A stretch of 32,022 bases of DNA from Pseudomonadota bacterium (GTDB taxonomy: Bacteria > Pseudomonadota > Alphaproteobacteria > SMXQ01): assembly GCA_022545545.1 (NCBI GenBank), contig JACZQV010000012.1:1-32022 (forward strand), given 5' to 3'. Position 1 is the stretch's first letter. Every line of letters starts with the position of its first letter. The notes under the pieces are model-generated. The model had not been told where the DNA came from. It saw only the letters and a list, made by a program, of their open reading frames with translations, and made no database searches. The translations under genes and the position numbers were made by a program. Below, in pieces: positions 16,145 through 23,571 of this stretch.

Positions 16145-17409
16145 CCCAGTCACCCCGTGGCGAAGCCCCGGGCTTCGGTCTCGGCGGCGTCAGGCGCGCC
16201 CTTCGCCACCGCAATCACTTCCTGTTCTCGGCCGGCATGGCGCCGTCGCTGATTACCCTATGGATGCAGCGCCTCGCCGTCGGCTGGCTGACATGGGAGC
16301 TCACCCACTCTCCCGCCTGGCTCGGCATCATCGCCTTCGCCGATCTGTTTCCCGCCGTCGTGCTCAGCCCCCTTGCCGGGGCGCTTATCGACCGCGTCGA
16401 CCCGATGCGGCCGATGATCCTGTCCCAGGCCGTCTTCCTGGTTCAGGCGCTTATCCTCGCGGTGCTGAGTTTCGCCGGCCTCCTCACCATCGAAAGCCTG
16501 CTGGCGCTGGCGATCGTGCTCGGGCTCACACATCCCTTCAATACGGCGTCGCGCCATACCATCCTGCCTTCCCTGGTCCCCCGCGAGGACCTCTCGGCGG
16601 CGATCGCCATCAACTCGTCGCTCTACAACGTCGCCCGCTTCATCGGCCCGGCGGCGGCCGGCGCCGTCATCGTCACCGGCGGCGTCACCTGGGCCTTCGC
16701 CTGCAACGTGCTCGGTTATCTGGTGTTCCTCCTCGCTCTCTTTCGTATGGACGTCGCCCCGCCGGAGCGGCGACCGAGGAGCGAGACCACCCTGTTCGGT
16801 GAGGTCGCCGAAGGGTGGCGCTACACCGTCGCCCATCCCGGTATCCGCCCGGTGCTGGTGCTGCTCGTCATCACCGCCGTGGTCTCCCGCCCGGTGGTCG
16901 ATCTCCTGCCCGGATTCGCCGGCGACGTGTTTCACCGGGGCGCCGGGGGCCTCGCCTGGCTTACCGCCGCCATGGGTCTGGGCGCCATGCTGGGCGCCCT
17001 GTGGCTGGCCTTGAGGGGCGTGCTCGCCGGTTTGACCACGATCACGGTCTCGGCGGTCCTGGTTCTCGCCCTCGCCTTGGGGGCGTTCACCGCGATGGAT
17101 CATTTCTTCCTCGCGCTTCCGTTCCTCGCCATCTCCGGCTTCGCCATGGTGGTCAACGGCATCGGCTCCCAGACGCTCATTCAGTCGTCGGTGGCGCCCG
17201 CCATGCGCGGCCGGGTGATGTCGCTCTACACCCTGATCTACCGGGGCATGCCGGCGCTGGGCGCCGTCGTCATGGGGTGGCTGGCGGAAGGGTTGGGGTT
17301 GCCCGCGACGCTTGGCGGCGGCGCCGTGCTGTGCCTCATCGCCTGGGGCTGGGCCGCCCGGCGCCGGCGGGGAATGGCCGTGGCGCTGGAGGAAAAAGGC
17401 GCCGACTGA
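16141..17409 (+). CDS. MFS exporter (EntS/MFS_3-like), second of tandem pair
   Basis: The second MFS protein (422 aa) is clearly paralogous to the first. Both contain WLGIIAFADLF, a DRVD motif-A loop, NxARFIGPA-xAG, a YTVAHP segment, DLLPGFA-DVF-RGA-GLAWLT, NG-GSQ-LIQS and MRGRVMSL-TLI in the same order. It starts with ATG at 16141, sharing ATGA with the end of the first gene, so it is translationally coupled. The 2700-base track ORF beginning at 14710 is an artefact: its first half is a shadow of gene one, and the real protein starts at MTQSPRGEAPGFG. About 12 membrane helices are visible. The pair could act as a heterodimer or handle two related substrates; neither is shown. Confidence 0.9.
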   Translation: MTQSPRGEAPGFGLGGVRRALRHRNHFLFSAGMAPSLITLWMQRLAVGWLTWELTHSPAWLGIIAFADLFPAVVLSPLAGALIDRVDPMRPMILSQAVFLVQALILAVLSFAGLLTIESLLALAIVLGLTHPFNTASRHTILPSLVPREDLSAAIAINSSLYNVARFIGPAAAGAVIVTGGVTWAFACNVLGYLVFLLALFRMDVAPPERRPRSETTLFGEVAEGWRYTVAHPGIRPVLVLLVITAVVSRPVVDLLPGFAGDVFHRGAGGLAWLTAAMGLGAMLGALWLALRGVLAGLTTITVSAVLVLALALGAFTAMDHFFLALPFLAISGFAMVVNGIGSQTLIQSSVAPAMRGRVMSLYTLIYRGMPALGAVVMGWLAEGLGLPATLGGGAVLCLIAWGWAARRRRGMAVALEEKGAD

Positions 17410-17416
17410 CGGGGCG

Positions 17417-17437
17417 CCGATCGGTTGGGCCGATCGG
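17417..17437. terminator. palindromic hairpin between convergent MFS and DUF1244 genes
   Basis: CCGATCGG occurs twice (17417-17424 and 17430-17437) around a TTGGG loop. Because the unit is itself palindromic, the two copies form an 8-bp stem. It fills the 40-bp gap between two convergent stops, the usual place for a bidirectional terminator, but no clear T-run follows on either strand. Confidence 0.5.
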
Positions 17438-17449
17438 TCCGATTGTGCT

Positions 17450-17755
17450 CTATTCGTGGCCCGCCCGCGCGCTCGCTATCTTGTGCTTGGCCATCTGCTC
17501 CGGGGTGGCTTCGGTCTGGTACTTGGCCTTCCAATCGTCATAAGGCATGCCGTAGACGATTTCCCTGGCCTCGTCATAGGACATGTCGATGCCCTTGTCC
17601 TTGGCCGCCGCCGCGTACCATTTCGACAGGCAGTTGCGGCAAAAGCCGGAGAGGTTCATGAGGTCGATGTTCTGCACGTCGACGCGTTTGCGAAAATGCT
17701 GAACCAGCTGGCGGAAGGCCGCCGCCTCCAGTTCCGTTCGGGTGTTATCGTCCAT
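17450..17755 (-). CDS. DUF1244 family protein
   Basis: This 101-aa soluble protein matches DUF1244 (PF06844), a small family of unknown function common in alphaproteobacteria. The core contains ELEAAAFRQLVQHFRKRVDV and the Cys pair in GFCRNCLSKWY (Cys39 and Cys42), followed by GIDMSYDEAREIVYGMPYDDW and KYQTEATPEQ. The Cys pair might bind metal, but only two ligands are seen, so this is a guess. I chose ATG 17755 because GGGAGGAG stands just upstream and the family begins there; the track's extension is Arg-rich shadow. It follows the GCS2-type ligase gene by 87 bases on the same strand, and probably shares a transcript with it and the FGase. Confidence 0.88.
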   Translation of the reverse strand: MDDNTRTELEAAAFRQLVQHFRKRVDVQNIDLMNLSGFCRNCLSKWYAAAAKDKGIDMSYDEAREIVYGMPYDDWKAKYQTEATPEQMAKHKIASARAGHE

Positions 17756-17842
17756 GCCTGTCTCCTCCCATCTTCTTCGTTCCATCGGCCCAGCGCCGGG
17801 GTCGGTGCCTCGTGCCACCCCTCGGCGGGCGCGACGCCCGGA

Positions 17843-18979
17843 TTATATATCCTTTGTCGTTTCCTCGACCAGCAGATCGACGACGGCCTTGAGCGCCTCC
17901 TCCTCGTTGCCCCCGGCCGCCAGCATATCGTCGTAGACCTTGACCTGGCGGTGGGCGCTGGTGCCTTCGGCGATGATGGTCCGCGCGCGGCTGATCTCGC
18001 TCTCGCATTTCAGGGCCTCGGCGTCCTCGGCCACCAGCTCCAACAGCTCCTCCATCAGTTCCGGATAGGGGACGATTTCTCCCTTGCCGAAATCGACCAG
18101 CCCGTCGTCGACGCCGTAGCGCTGGGCCCGCCAGCGGTTCTCGTTGATCAGCATGCGCGGGTAGGTGCGCCAGCGCTGGTTGGTGATCCTGAGCCGGTAA
18201 AGCATGCGCAGTATGCATTGATAGAGCGCGGCGACGCACGCGGCGTCGTCGAGGTAGGTACAGACGTCGGTCAAGCGCATCTCCAGGGTCGGGAAACGGG
18301 CGGAGGGGCGAACGTCCCACCACAGCTTGGTGGCGTCCTCGATCAGCCCGGCTTCCACCATGACGGCGACGAGGCGCAAATATTCCTTGTAGCTGGCGAA
18401 TCTCTCGGGCAGCCCGGTACGGGGCAACTCGTCGAACACGCAGATGCGGTACGACATCAGCCCGGTATTGTCGCCGCGCCAGAACGGCGATGAGGTGCTG
18501 AGCGCCAGCAGGTGGGGGAGGAAGTAGCTCACCTGGTTCATCAGGTCGATGCGAAGCTCGTCATCCTCGATGCCGACATGGACGTGCATGCCGCCGATCA
18601 GCAGCCGCCGGGCCACTCCCTGGAGGTCGTCGGCGAGGATATTGTAGCGGTCCTTGTCGGTGTGGCGCTGTTCGCCCCAATGGGCGAAGGGGTGGGTCGA
18701 GGCGGCGATCGGCGCGAAGCCGTACTTCTCGGCGATCTCGGCCACGGTGGCGCGCAAGTACGACAGATCGGCGCGGGCCTCGGCCACCGTCTCGCAGACC
18801 CGCGTCGCCACCTCGATCTGGGATCGCAGGAACTCGGCGCAGACCTGGCCGCGAAGCAGGGCCTGGCAGTCGGTCATCATGGATTCGGGAGGCTCGGTGG
18901 CGAGATCCCGGGTCTCGCGGTCGACCAGCAGATACTCTTCCTCGATGCCGACGGTGAATTTCGGCTCGGTCGCTGCCAT
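17843..18979 (-). CDS. carboxylate-amine ligase, GCS2 / YbdK type
   Basis: This 378-aa enzyme belongs to the GCS2 family (PF04107), which includes weak gamma-glutamyl-cysteine ligases such as YbdK and various ATP-dependent carboxylate-amine ligases with a glutamine-synthetase-like fold. The opening KFTVGIEEEYLLVDRETRDL carries the metal-binding Glu cluster (residues 13-15). GGMHVHVGIED holds the conserved His pair, and the substrate-binding area includes WWDVRPSARFPTLEMRLTDV. The ATG at 18979 has GGAAAGG just upstream, and the 97-residue extension in the track is out-of-frame shadow of the FGase gene. It begins 11 bases after the FGase stop and so is in its operon. The actual acid and amine are unknown; glutathione synthesis is not implied. 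Confidence 0.88.
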   Translation of the reverse strand: MAATEPKFTVGIEEEYLLVDRETRDLATEPPESMMTDCQALLRGQVCAEFLRSQIEVATRVCETVAEARADLSYLRATVAEIAEKYGFAPIAASTHPFAHWGEQRHTDKDRYNILADDLQGVARRLLIGGMHVHVGIEDDELRIDLMNQVSYFLPHLLALSTSSPFWRGDNTGLMSYRICVFDELPRTGLPERFASYKEYLRLVAVMVEAGLIEDATKLWWDVRPSARFPTLEMRLTDVCTYLDDAACVAALYQCILRMLYRLRITNQRWRTYPRMLINENRWRAQRYGVDDGLVDFGKGEIVPYPELMEELLELVAEDAEALKCESEISRARTIIAEGTSAHRQVKVYDDMLAAGGNEEEALKAVVDLLVEETTKDI

Positions 18980-18990
18980 TCGCCTTTCCC

Positions 18991-19815
18991 TCAGTAATGC
19001 TCCACCCGGTAGAGGCCGGGATCGTCGAGGATGCCGCCAAGCGCGTCGGCGAGGAGGCTGGCATTGCGTTCGGCGCCGGCGTCGGTCTCCACCAGGTCCT
19101 GGCGAATCTCGATCAGCGCATGGGGCAGGCCGCGGCTCTCGGCATGGGATTCGATGGAAATGCCGTGGTCGTTCCCTCCCGAATAGGGCTGGTTGTCGCC
19201 GACGCAGATTCCGGCGTTGGCGCCGAGCCGTTCCATCAGGGGCACGGCGATGCGCGGATCGCGGCGCCACAATATGCCGAAGTGCCAGGGCCGGTCGTAG
19301 CGGTTGAGCGACGTGGTGAAGCTATGGAGCGAGATGATCGCCGGGGCGACGCCCCGCTCCATCAATTCGCCGCTGAGCCGGTCGATGGTCTGGTGATAGG
19401 GACGATAGATGTTCTCGATCCGCTGCGCCTTGTCCTCATTCGTGATGTTCCGGTTGCCGGGAACGATGGCGCCGTCGCTGATGACCGAGATCAGGGTGGG
19501 GTCGTCGAGACGGCGGTTGACGTCGATCACCAGCCTCGAATAGCCCGCCAGCACCAGCGGCGCATCGAGCATCGCACTCAGCGCCCGGCCGACCTTGGCG
19601 ATGCCGATGTCGTAGCAGATGTGCCGGCCAAGCTCGGCCGGATCGAGGCCGAGGGTGCCAAGCGCGGCCGGCATGGCGGCGCTGGCATGATCGCAGGTGA
19701 GGATGACCTTGGCCGCGCCGCCTTCATTGACGACCTCGACAGGGGGCGGGTCGGCCTCGCCGATCAGCGAATCCGGGGCCTGGACCGGCTCGCTCGCCTG
19801 GGGGTTTTCGAACAT
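18991..19815 (-). CDS. N-formylglutamate amidohydrolase family protein
   Basis: This 274-aa protein belongs to the FGase family (PF05013), zinc-dependent amidohydrolases that split N-formylglutamate to formate and glutamate or act on related acyl-amino acids. The motif LTCDHASAAMPAAL (about residue 39 on) supplies metal and substrate residues, LVIDVNRRLDDP holds the conserved Asn-Arg pair, ISLHSFTTSLNR the catalytic His-Ser region and NQPYSGGNDHG a late conserved block. No hut genes are nearby, so it is unlikely to be the histidine-degradation HutG. It leads the FGase-GCS2 ligase-DUF1244 group, suggesting an amide is made by one enzyme and cleaved by the other. A TATAGT box lies just before the ATG with no SD. 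Confidence 0.9.
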   Translation of the reverse strand: MFENPQASEPVQAPDSLIGEADPPPVEVVNEGGAAKVILTCDHASAAMPAALGTLGLDPAELGRHICYDIGIAKVGRALSAMLDAPLVLAGYSRLVIDVNRRLDDPTLISVISDGAIVPGNRNITNEDKAQRIENIYRPYHQTIDRLSGELMERGVAPAIISLHSFTTSLNRYDRPWHFGILWRRDPRIAVPLMERLGANAGICVGDNQPYSGGNDHGISIESHAESRGLPHALIEIRQDLVETDAGAERNASLLADALGGILDDPGLYRVEHY

Positions 19816-19827
19816 GGCGGCACTATA
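19815..19827 (-). promoter_or_regulatory. candidate -10 box placed for a leaderless FGase transcript
   Basis: TATAGT on the minus strand (19827-19822) ends only six bases before the FGase ATG, and no SD is present. If it is a true -10, transcription would begin at or next to the A of the start codon. A -35 is poor (CTTAAA at the right distance), so the call is tentative. Confidence 0.35.
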
Positions 19828-20008
19828 ACCTAAATTTCAAAGCTTTTAAGGGTTCCAGGTTTCTCAGTATTCGAAAAGTGTTTACCGTTTCCAAACAAGG
19901 CGCCGTCGGGTAAATGGCCTGGACTGGGGAAATCCTTGCATTCCGGGATCGCCCACGGCGCGGAAGGCCCGGCGACAGCCCGCCGTTCCCCTCGATCCCG
20001 CCTTCCCC

Positions 20009-20022
20009 TATAAAACCTATCC
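20009..20022 (+). promoter_or_regulatory. candidate -10 box placed for a leaderless EamA transcript
   Basis: TATAAA at 20009-20014 lies eight bases before the ATG of the EamA transporter gene, with no SD between. The predicted start of transcription coincides with the start codon. The -35 position (TTCCCC) is weak. Together with the FGase side, this 207-bp divergent gap may drive two leaderless mRNAs. Confidence 0.35.
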
Positions 20023-20949
20023 ATGAGCAATTCCGACGCGGGCGGGGTCCCGGAAAATGGCCCGGAAAATGGGCGGACGGCAAGGGTTGCCTTCATCGCC
20101 CTGCTTTCGGGCGCCATCGGCATCGCCTTCGCCCCCATCTTCGTGCGCCTGAGCGAGCTCGGCCCGAGCGCCACGGCTTTTCACCGTCTATTGCTCGCGG
20201 CGCCGTTCCTGTGGCTGTGGATGGGCCTCGATCGCCGCCGCGCCGCGGGCACGGGGCGCAAGCCCGCCACGGCCCGGGATTTCGGCTGGCTCGCCCTGGT
20301 CGGCCTGCTGTTCGCCGCCGATCTCGGCCTCTGGCACTGGTCGATCCGGCTTACCTCCGTCGCCAATGCGACGCTGCTGGCCAACGCCGCGCCGATCTTC
20401 GTGACCCTCGCCGGCTGGCTCGTCTTAGGCCAACGCTTCACGCCGGTGTTCCTCGCCGGCATGGCGGTGGCGCTCTTGGGCGCGGTGTTGCTGATGGGAT
20501 CGAGCGTCACCCTCGGCCTCGATCATTTGCTGGGCGACGGCCTGGGCCTGGCGACGGCGGTGTTCTACGCCGGCTACATGCTGGCGGTCAAAAAGGTGCG
20601 GGCCGATTTCTCGACCGCCACCGTCATGGCCTGGAGCGCCGCCGCCGGCGCCATCGCCCTTCTGCCCTTGGCGCTGGTTTCGGGCGAGAGCATCATCGCG
20701 ACGACGGCCACGGGCTGGGGGGTGCTGCTGGCGCTGGCGCTCCTCTCCCATGTCGGCGGCCAGAGCCTCATCGCCTACGCGCTGGCCCATCTGCCCGCCG
20801 CCTTCTCGTCCGTCAGCCTTCTGCTCCAGCCCGTCGCCGCGGCCCTCTTGGCGTGGCTGATCCTGAGCGAAGCCCTCGGCCTGCTGCAAGGATTGGGCGG
20901 CGCCGTCGTCCTCGCCGGCATCGCCATCGCCAGGCGCGGCAGCGGGTGA
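20023..20949 (+). CDS. DMT superfamily transporter, EamA type
   Basis: This 308-aa inner-membrane protein has ten hydrophobic helices in two EamA repeats, the pattern of drug/metabolite transporters such as RhtA and EamA that export amino acids and other metabolites. The first repeat starts FIALLSGAIGIAFAPIFVRL and contains TSVANATLLANAAPIFV, the usual EamA signature region. The second starts near DGLGLATAVFYAGYMLAVKK and ends with FSSVSLLLQPVAAALLAWLI, another family hallmark. The first 20 residues are Gly/Asn-rich and outside the membrane. It is divergent from the FGase group and convergent with glcF. The substrate cannot be told; an amino-acid derivative made by the neighbouring group is possible but not supported beyond proximity. 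Confidence 0.92.
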   Translation: MSNSDAGGVPENGPENGRTARVAFIALLSGAIGIAFAPIFVRLSELGPSATAFHRLLLAAPFLWLWMGLDRRRAAGTGRKPATARDFGWLALVGLLFAADLGLWHWSIRLTSVANATLLANAAPIFVTLAGWLVLGQRFTPVFLAGMAVALLGAVLLMGSSVTLGLDHLLGDGLGLATAVFYAGYMLAVKKVRADFSTATVMAWSAAAGAIALLPLALVSGESIIATTATGWGVLLALALLSHVGGQSLIAYALAHLPAAFSSVSLLLQPVAAALLAWLILSEALGLLQGLGGAVVLAGIAIARRGSG

Positions 20950-20979
20950 AGACGCGCCGGGGCCTCAGATCGCCTTGCC

Positions 20980-22281
20980 CTAGCCCCCGGCGGCGTCGAT
21001 GAGGGCCTCGGGCTTGGGCCCGCCGGTCGCCCAGTCGAGGAGCTCCACCGTGTGCACCACCGGGATGGCGGTGCCGCCGCCGATCTGGATCTGGCAGCCG
21101 ACGTTGCCGGTGGCGATGACCTCGGGCGACACCGATTCGATGTTCTGCACCTTGCGCGCCAGGAGCTGTCTGGCGATGTCGGGCTGCAGCAAATTGTAGG
21201 TGCCCGCCGAGCCGCAACACAGATGCCCCTCGGGCACCGTGCCGACCTCGAAGCCGGCCGCTTCGAGCAGCGCGATGGGCGCCTTCTCCACGCCTTGGCC
21301 GTGGCGGAGCGAACAGGCGGACTGGTAGGCCACCTTGAGGCCCGGCAGGTGCATCGGCGGGGCGAGACCGATTTCGGCGACGAACTCGCCGATGTCCCTG
21401 GCCAGCGCCGACACCGCCTCGGCCCTGGCGGCCCAGCTTGGGTCCTCGCGCAGGATGAAGCCGTAATCCTTGACCATGGTGCCGCAGCCCGACGCGTTGA
21501 TGATGATGGCGTCGAGGCCTTCACCCTCCGCCTCCGCCGTCCACGCCCCGATGTTGGCCTTGATCGCGCCAAGCGCGTCCTTCTCCCGGCCGAGGTGATG
21601 GCCGATGGCGCCGCAACACCCGGCCCCCTTGACGATCAGCACCTCGCATCCGTGGCGCCGCAAGAGCCGGATGGTGGCTTCGTTGATCGCCGGCGCCAGG
21701 GTGCGTTGGACGCAGCCCGCCAGCAGGGCGACGCGCTTCTTCCGCTCGCCCTCGGCGGGGTAGGACCCGGGCCCGCCCGGCCCGGACGGTTTCGGGATCT
21801 TCGCCGGGACCAGTTCGAGAACGCCGCCGAGCGGTCCCGACACCAGCCCTGCCAGCGGACGGAAGAGGCGCGCGAGATGAAGGAGGGGGCGGAACAGCCA
21901 GGGCGTCGGCAGCACCAGGGCAAGGGCCAGGCGCAACGCCCGGTCGGGCCACGGCCGGCGGTAGGTCTCTTCGATATAGCGGCGCCCGTGATCGACCAGA
22001 TGCTGGTAATGGACCGCCGACGGGCAGGTCGTCATGCAGGCGAGGCAGGACAGGCATCTGTCGATGTGCTTCACGACCTCGGCGGTGGCTGGCTTCTCCT
22101 TCTCCAGCATCTCCTTGATCAAATAGATACGCCCGCGCGGGCTGTCGAGCTCATCGCCGAGCAGCACGTAGGTCGGGCAGGTGGCGGTGCAAAAGCCGCA
22201 ATGGACGCAGGCCCGCAGGATCTTCTCCGACTCCCTGACGTCGGCATCGGCAAGCTGGGCGAGGGTGAAGTTGGTCTGCAT
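20980..22281 (-). CDS. glcF: glycolate oxidase iron-sulfur subunit
   Basis: GlcF is the electron-transfer subunit of glycolate dehydrogenase, passing electrons from the flavin of GlcD toward the quinone pool. The 433-aa protein has two [4Fe-4S] clusters: CVHCGFCTATCP (Cys25, 28, 31 and 35) and CLSCLACMTTCP at about residue 74. Two CCG-type domains follow, with GCCGAIGHHLGREKDAL, then CSLRHGQG and LCCGSAGTYNLLQP. GGGAGGG lies five bases before the ATG at 22281. It is the last gene of glcD-glcE-glcF, with 12 bases between glcE and glcF. It converges on the EamA gene over 30 bases. Confidence 0.96.
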   Translation of the reverse strand: MQTNFTLAQLADADVRESEKILRACVHCGFCTATCPTYVLLGDELDSPRGRIYLIKEMLEKEKPATAEVVKHIDRCLSCLACMTTCPSAVHYQHLVDHGRRYIEETYRRPWPDRALRLALALVLPTPWLFRPLLHLARLFRPLAGLVSGPLGGVLELVPAKIPKPSGPGGPGSYPAEGERKKRVALLAGCVQRTLAPAINEATIRLLRRHGCEVLIVKGAGCCGAIGHHLGREKDALGAIKANIGAWTAEAEGEGLDAIIINASGCGTMVKDYGFILREDPSWAARAEAVSALARDIGEFVAEIGLAPPMHLPGLKVAYQSACSLRHGQGVEKAPIALLEAAGFEVGTVPEGHLCCGSAGTYNLLQPDIARQLLARKVQNIESVSPEVIATGNVGCQIQIGGGTAIPVVHTVELLDWATGGPKPEALIDAAGG

Positions 22282-22293
22282 GCGCGCCCTCCC

Positions 22294-23553
22294 TCAGACG
22301 CCCGCGTACATGCGCCCGGCATTGAGGATGCCCTTGGGATCGAAGTTCTCCTTCACCCGCCGGGTCAGGCCGGCGAGGGCGTCCGGCTGGGGCTGGAACA
22401 CCGGAACGGTCCGGCGCGTCTCGGCGTCGGCCTTAATGAGCGTGCCGTGGCCGCCGGCATCCCCGATGGCGGCGCGCACGATGGCGGCGCGCGCGCTGGC
22501 CGCCATGTCTTCTAGCGCCCCAATCGCCAGCCAGATCAAGCCGCCGCCCCAATCATAGAAGGCCAGCGTCCGGAGGTTCTTGGAGATCCGCTCGGTGATG
22601 GCGGCGGCCTCGGACGGCGGCGCGGAGATCCGCCACACCTCGGCCGCCGGGCCCAGGTGTGGCGGGGAAACCAGCGGATGCACGTCGCGAATTTCCCGCC
22701 ACAGGGCGCGCGTATCGGCGTGCGCCAACTCGCCTGCCGTGCCGAGACCGGCGAGGCCCTTACCAAGGCCCTCGGCGCGGGCGGCGACCGAGGGCGCCGG
22801 CCCCTCGAGCCTCATGACGGTGGCGGCATTGGCGCCGGCGATCCGCGCCACCCAGGATCGCTGGGCGAGGGGCTTTGGCAGATGGGCCGCGGCGGTGACC
22901 TCCCAGGGCCCGGTAAGCGCCGTGGTCATGGCGGCGAGCGCCGCCCGATCGTCGAGGCCCGGGATCACGACGGTGCGGCTGTCCTCGGGCGCCGGCAGGA
23001 CCTTGAAGGTCACCTCGGTCAGCACCGCAAGGGTCCCGAAAGAGCCCGTCAGCAGCTTGGACATGTCGTAGCCGGTGACGTTCTTCACCACCCGGCCGCC
23101 GGACTTGAAGGCTTCGCCCCGTCCGCTGACGGCCTTGACGCCGAGGATATGATCGCGCGCGGCGCCGGCGGCGATCCGCCTCGGCCCTGAAAGGTTGCAG
23201 GCGAAGATGCCGCCGATGGTGGCCCCGCCGGCCTCCTCTCCACCTTCCGCGCCCTCCAGCAGGGGGCCGTAATCGGCGGGCTCGAACGCCAACTGCTGGC
23301 CGTTCTTATCGAGGCTCGCCTCGATTTCGGCAAGCGGCGTGCCGGGCCTGGCGGTCATCACCAGCTCGTTGGGCTCGTACATGGTGATGCCGGCGAGGCG
23401 CGAGAGGCTGAGGGTCCGCTCGGCCTCGGCGGGCCGGCCATAGGTCCTCTTGGTGCCGGCGCCGAGGACCTCGAGCGGCGTCTCCTCGGCGAGCGCCTCG
23501 GCCACCGCGTCGAGGACCTCTTCCGGGGTGCCGGGCGTTATCTCGTTTTCCAT
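22294..23553 (-). CDS. glcE: glycolate oxidase FAD-binding subunit
   Basis: GlcE is the second FAD-binding subunit of glycolate dehydrogenase. The protein is 419 aa and shows the FAD_binding_4 core: GAGTKRTYGRPAEAERTL, PNELVMTARPGTPLAEIEA, GQQLAFEPADYGPLL, GGATIGGIFACNLSGPRR and the VKAVSGRGEAFKSGGRVVKN block with NVTGYDMSKLLTGSFGTLAV. It ends FDPKGILNAGRMY, the usual C-terminal signature of this flavoprotein family. It lies 18 bases after glcD and 12 before glcF, in the standard operon order. SD is weak, so translation may depend on coupling with glcD. Confidence 0.96.
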   Translation of the reverse strand: MENEITPGTPEEVLDAVAEALAEETPLEVLGAGTKRTYGRPAEAERTLSLSRLAGITMYEPNELVMTARPGTPLAEIEASLDKNGQQLAFEPADYGPLLEGAEGGEEAGGATIGGIFACNLSGPRRIAAGAARDHILGVKAVSGRGEAFKSGGRVVKNVTGYDMSKLLTGSFGTLAVLTEVTFKVLPAPEDSRTVVIPGLDDRAALAAMTTALTGPWEVTAAAHLPKPLAQRSWVARIAGANAATVMRLEGPAPSVAARAEGLGKGLAGLGTAGELAHADTRALWREIRDVHPLVSPPHLGPAAEVWRISAPPSEAAAITERISKNLRTLAFYDWGGGLIWLAIGALEDMAASARAAIVRAAIGDAGGHGTLIKADAETRRTVPVFQPQPDALAGLTRRVKENFDPKGILNAGRMYAGV

Positions 23554-23571
23554 CGGGCCGAACCCTGCCGG

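Noticed and set aside
14710-17409. 2.7-kb plus-strand ORF of 899 codons
   Set aside because: Its first half is an out-of-frame shadow of the first MFS gene; only the part from ATG 16141 is real.
20955-20992. CGCCGGGG/CCCCGGCG inverted repeat between EamA and glcF
   Set aside because: The loop is 22 bases, it overlaps the glcF end and there is no T-run, so it is not a convincing terminator.
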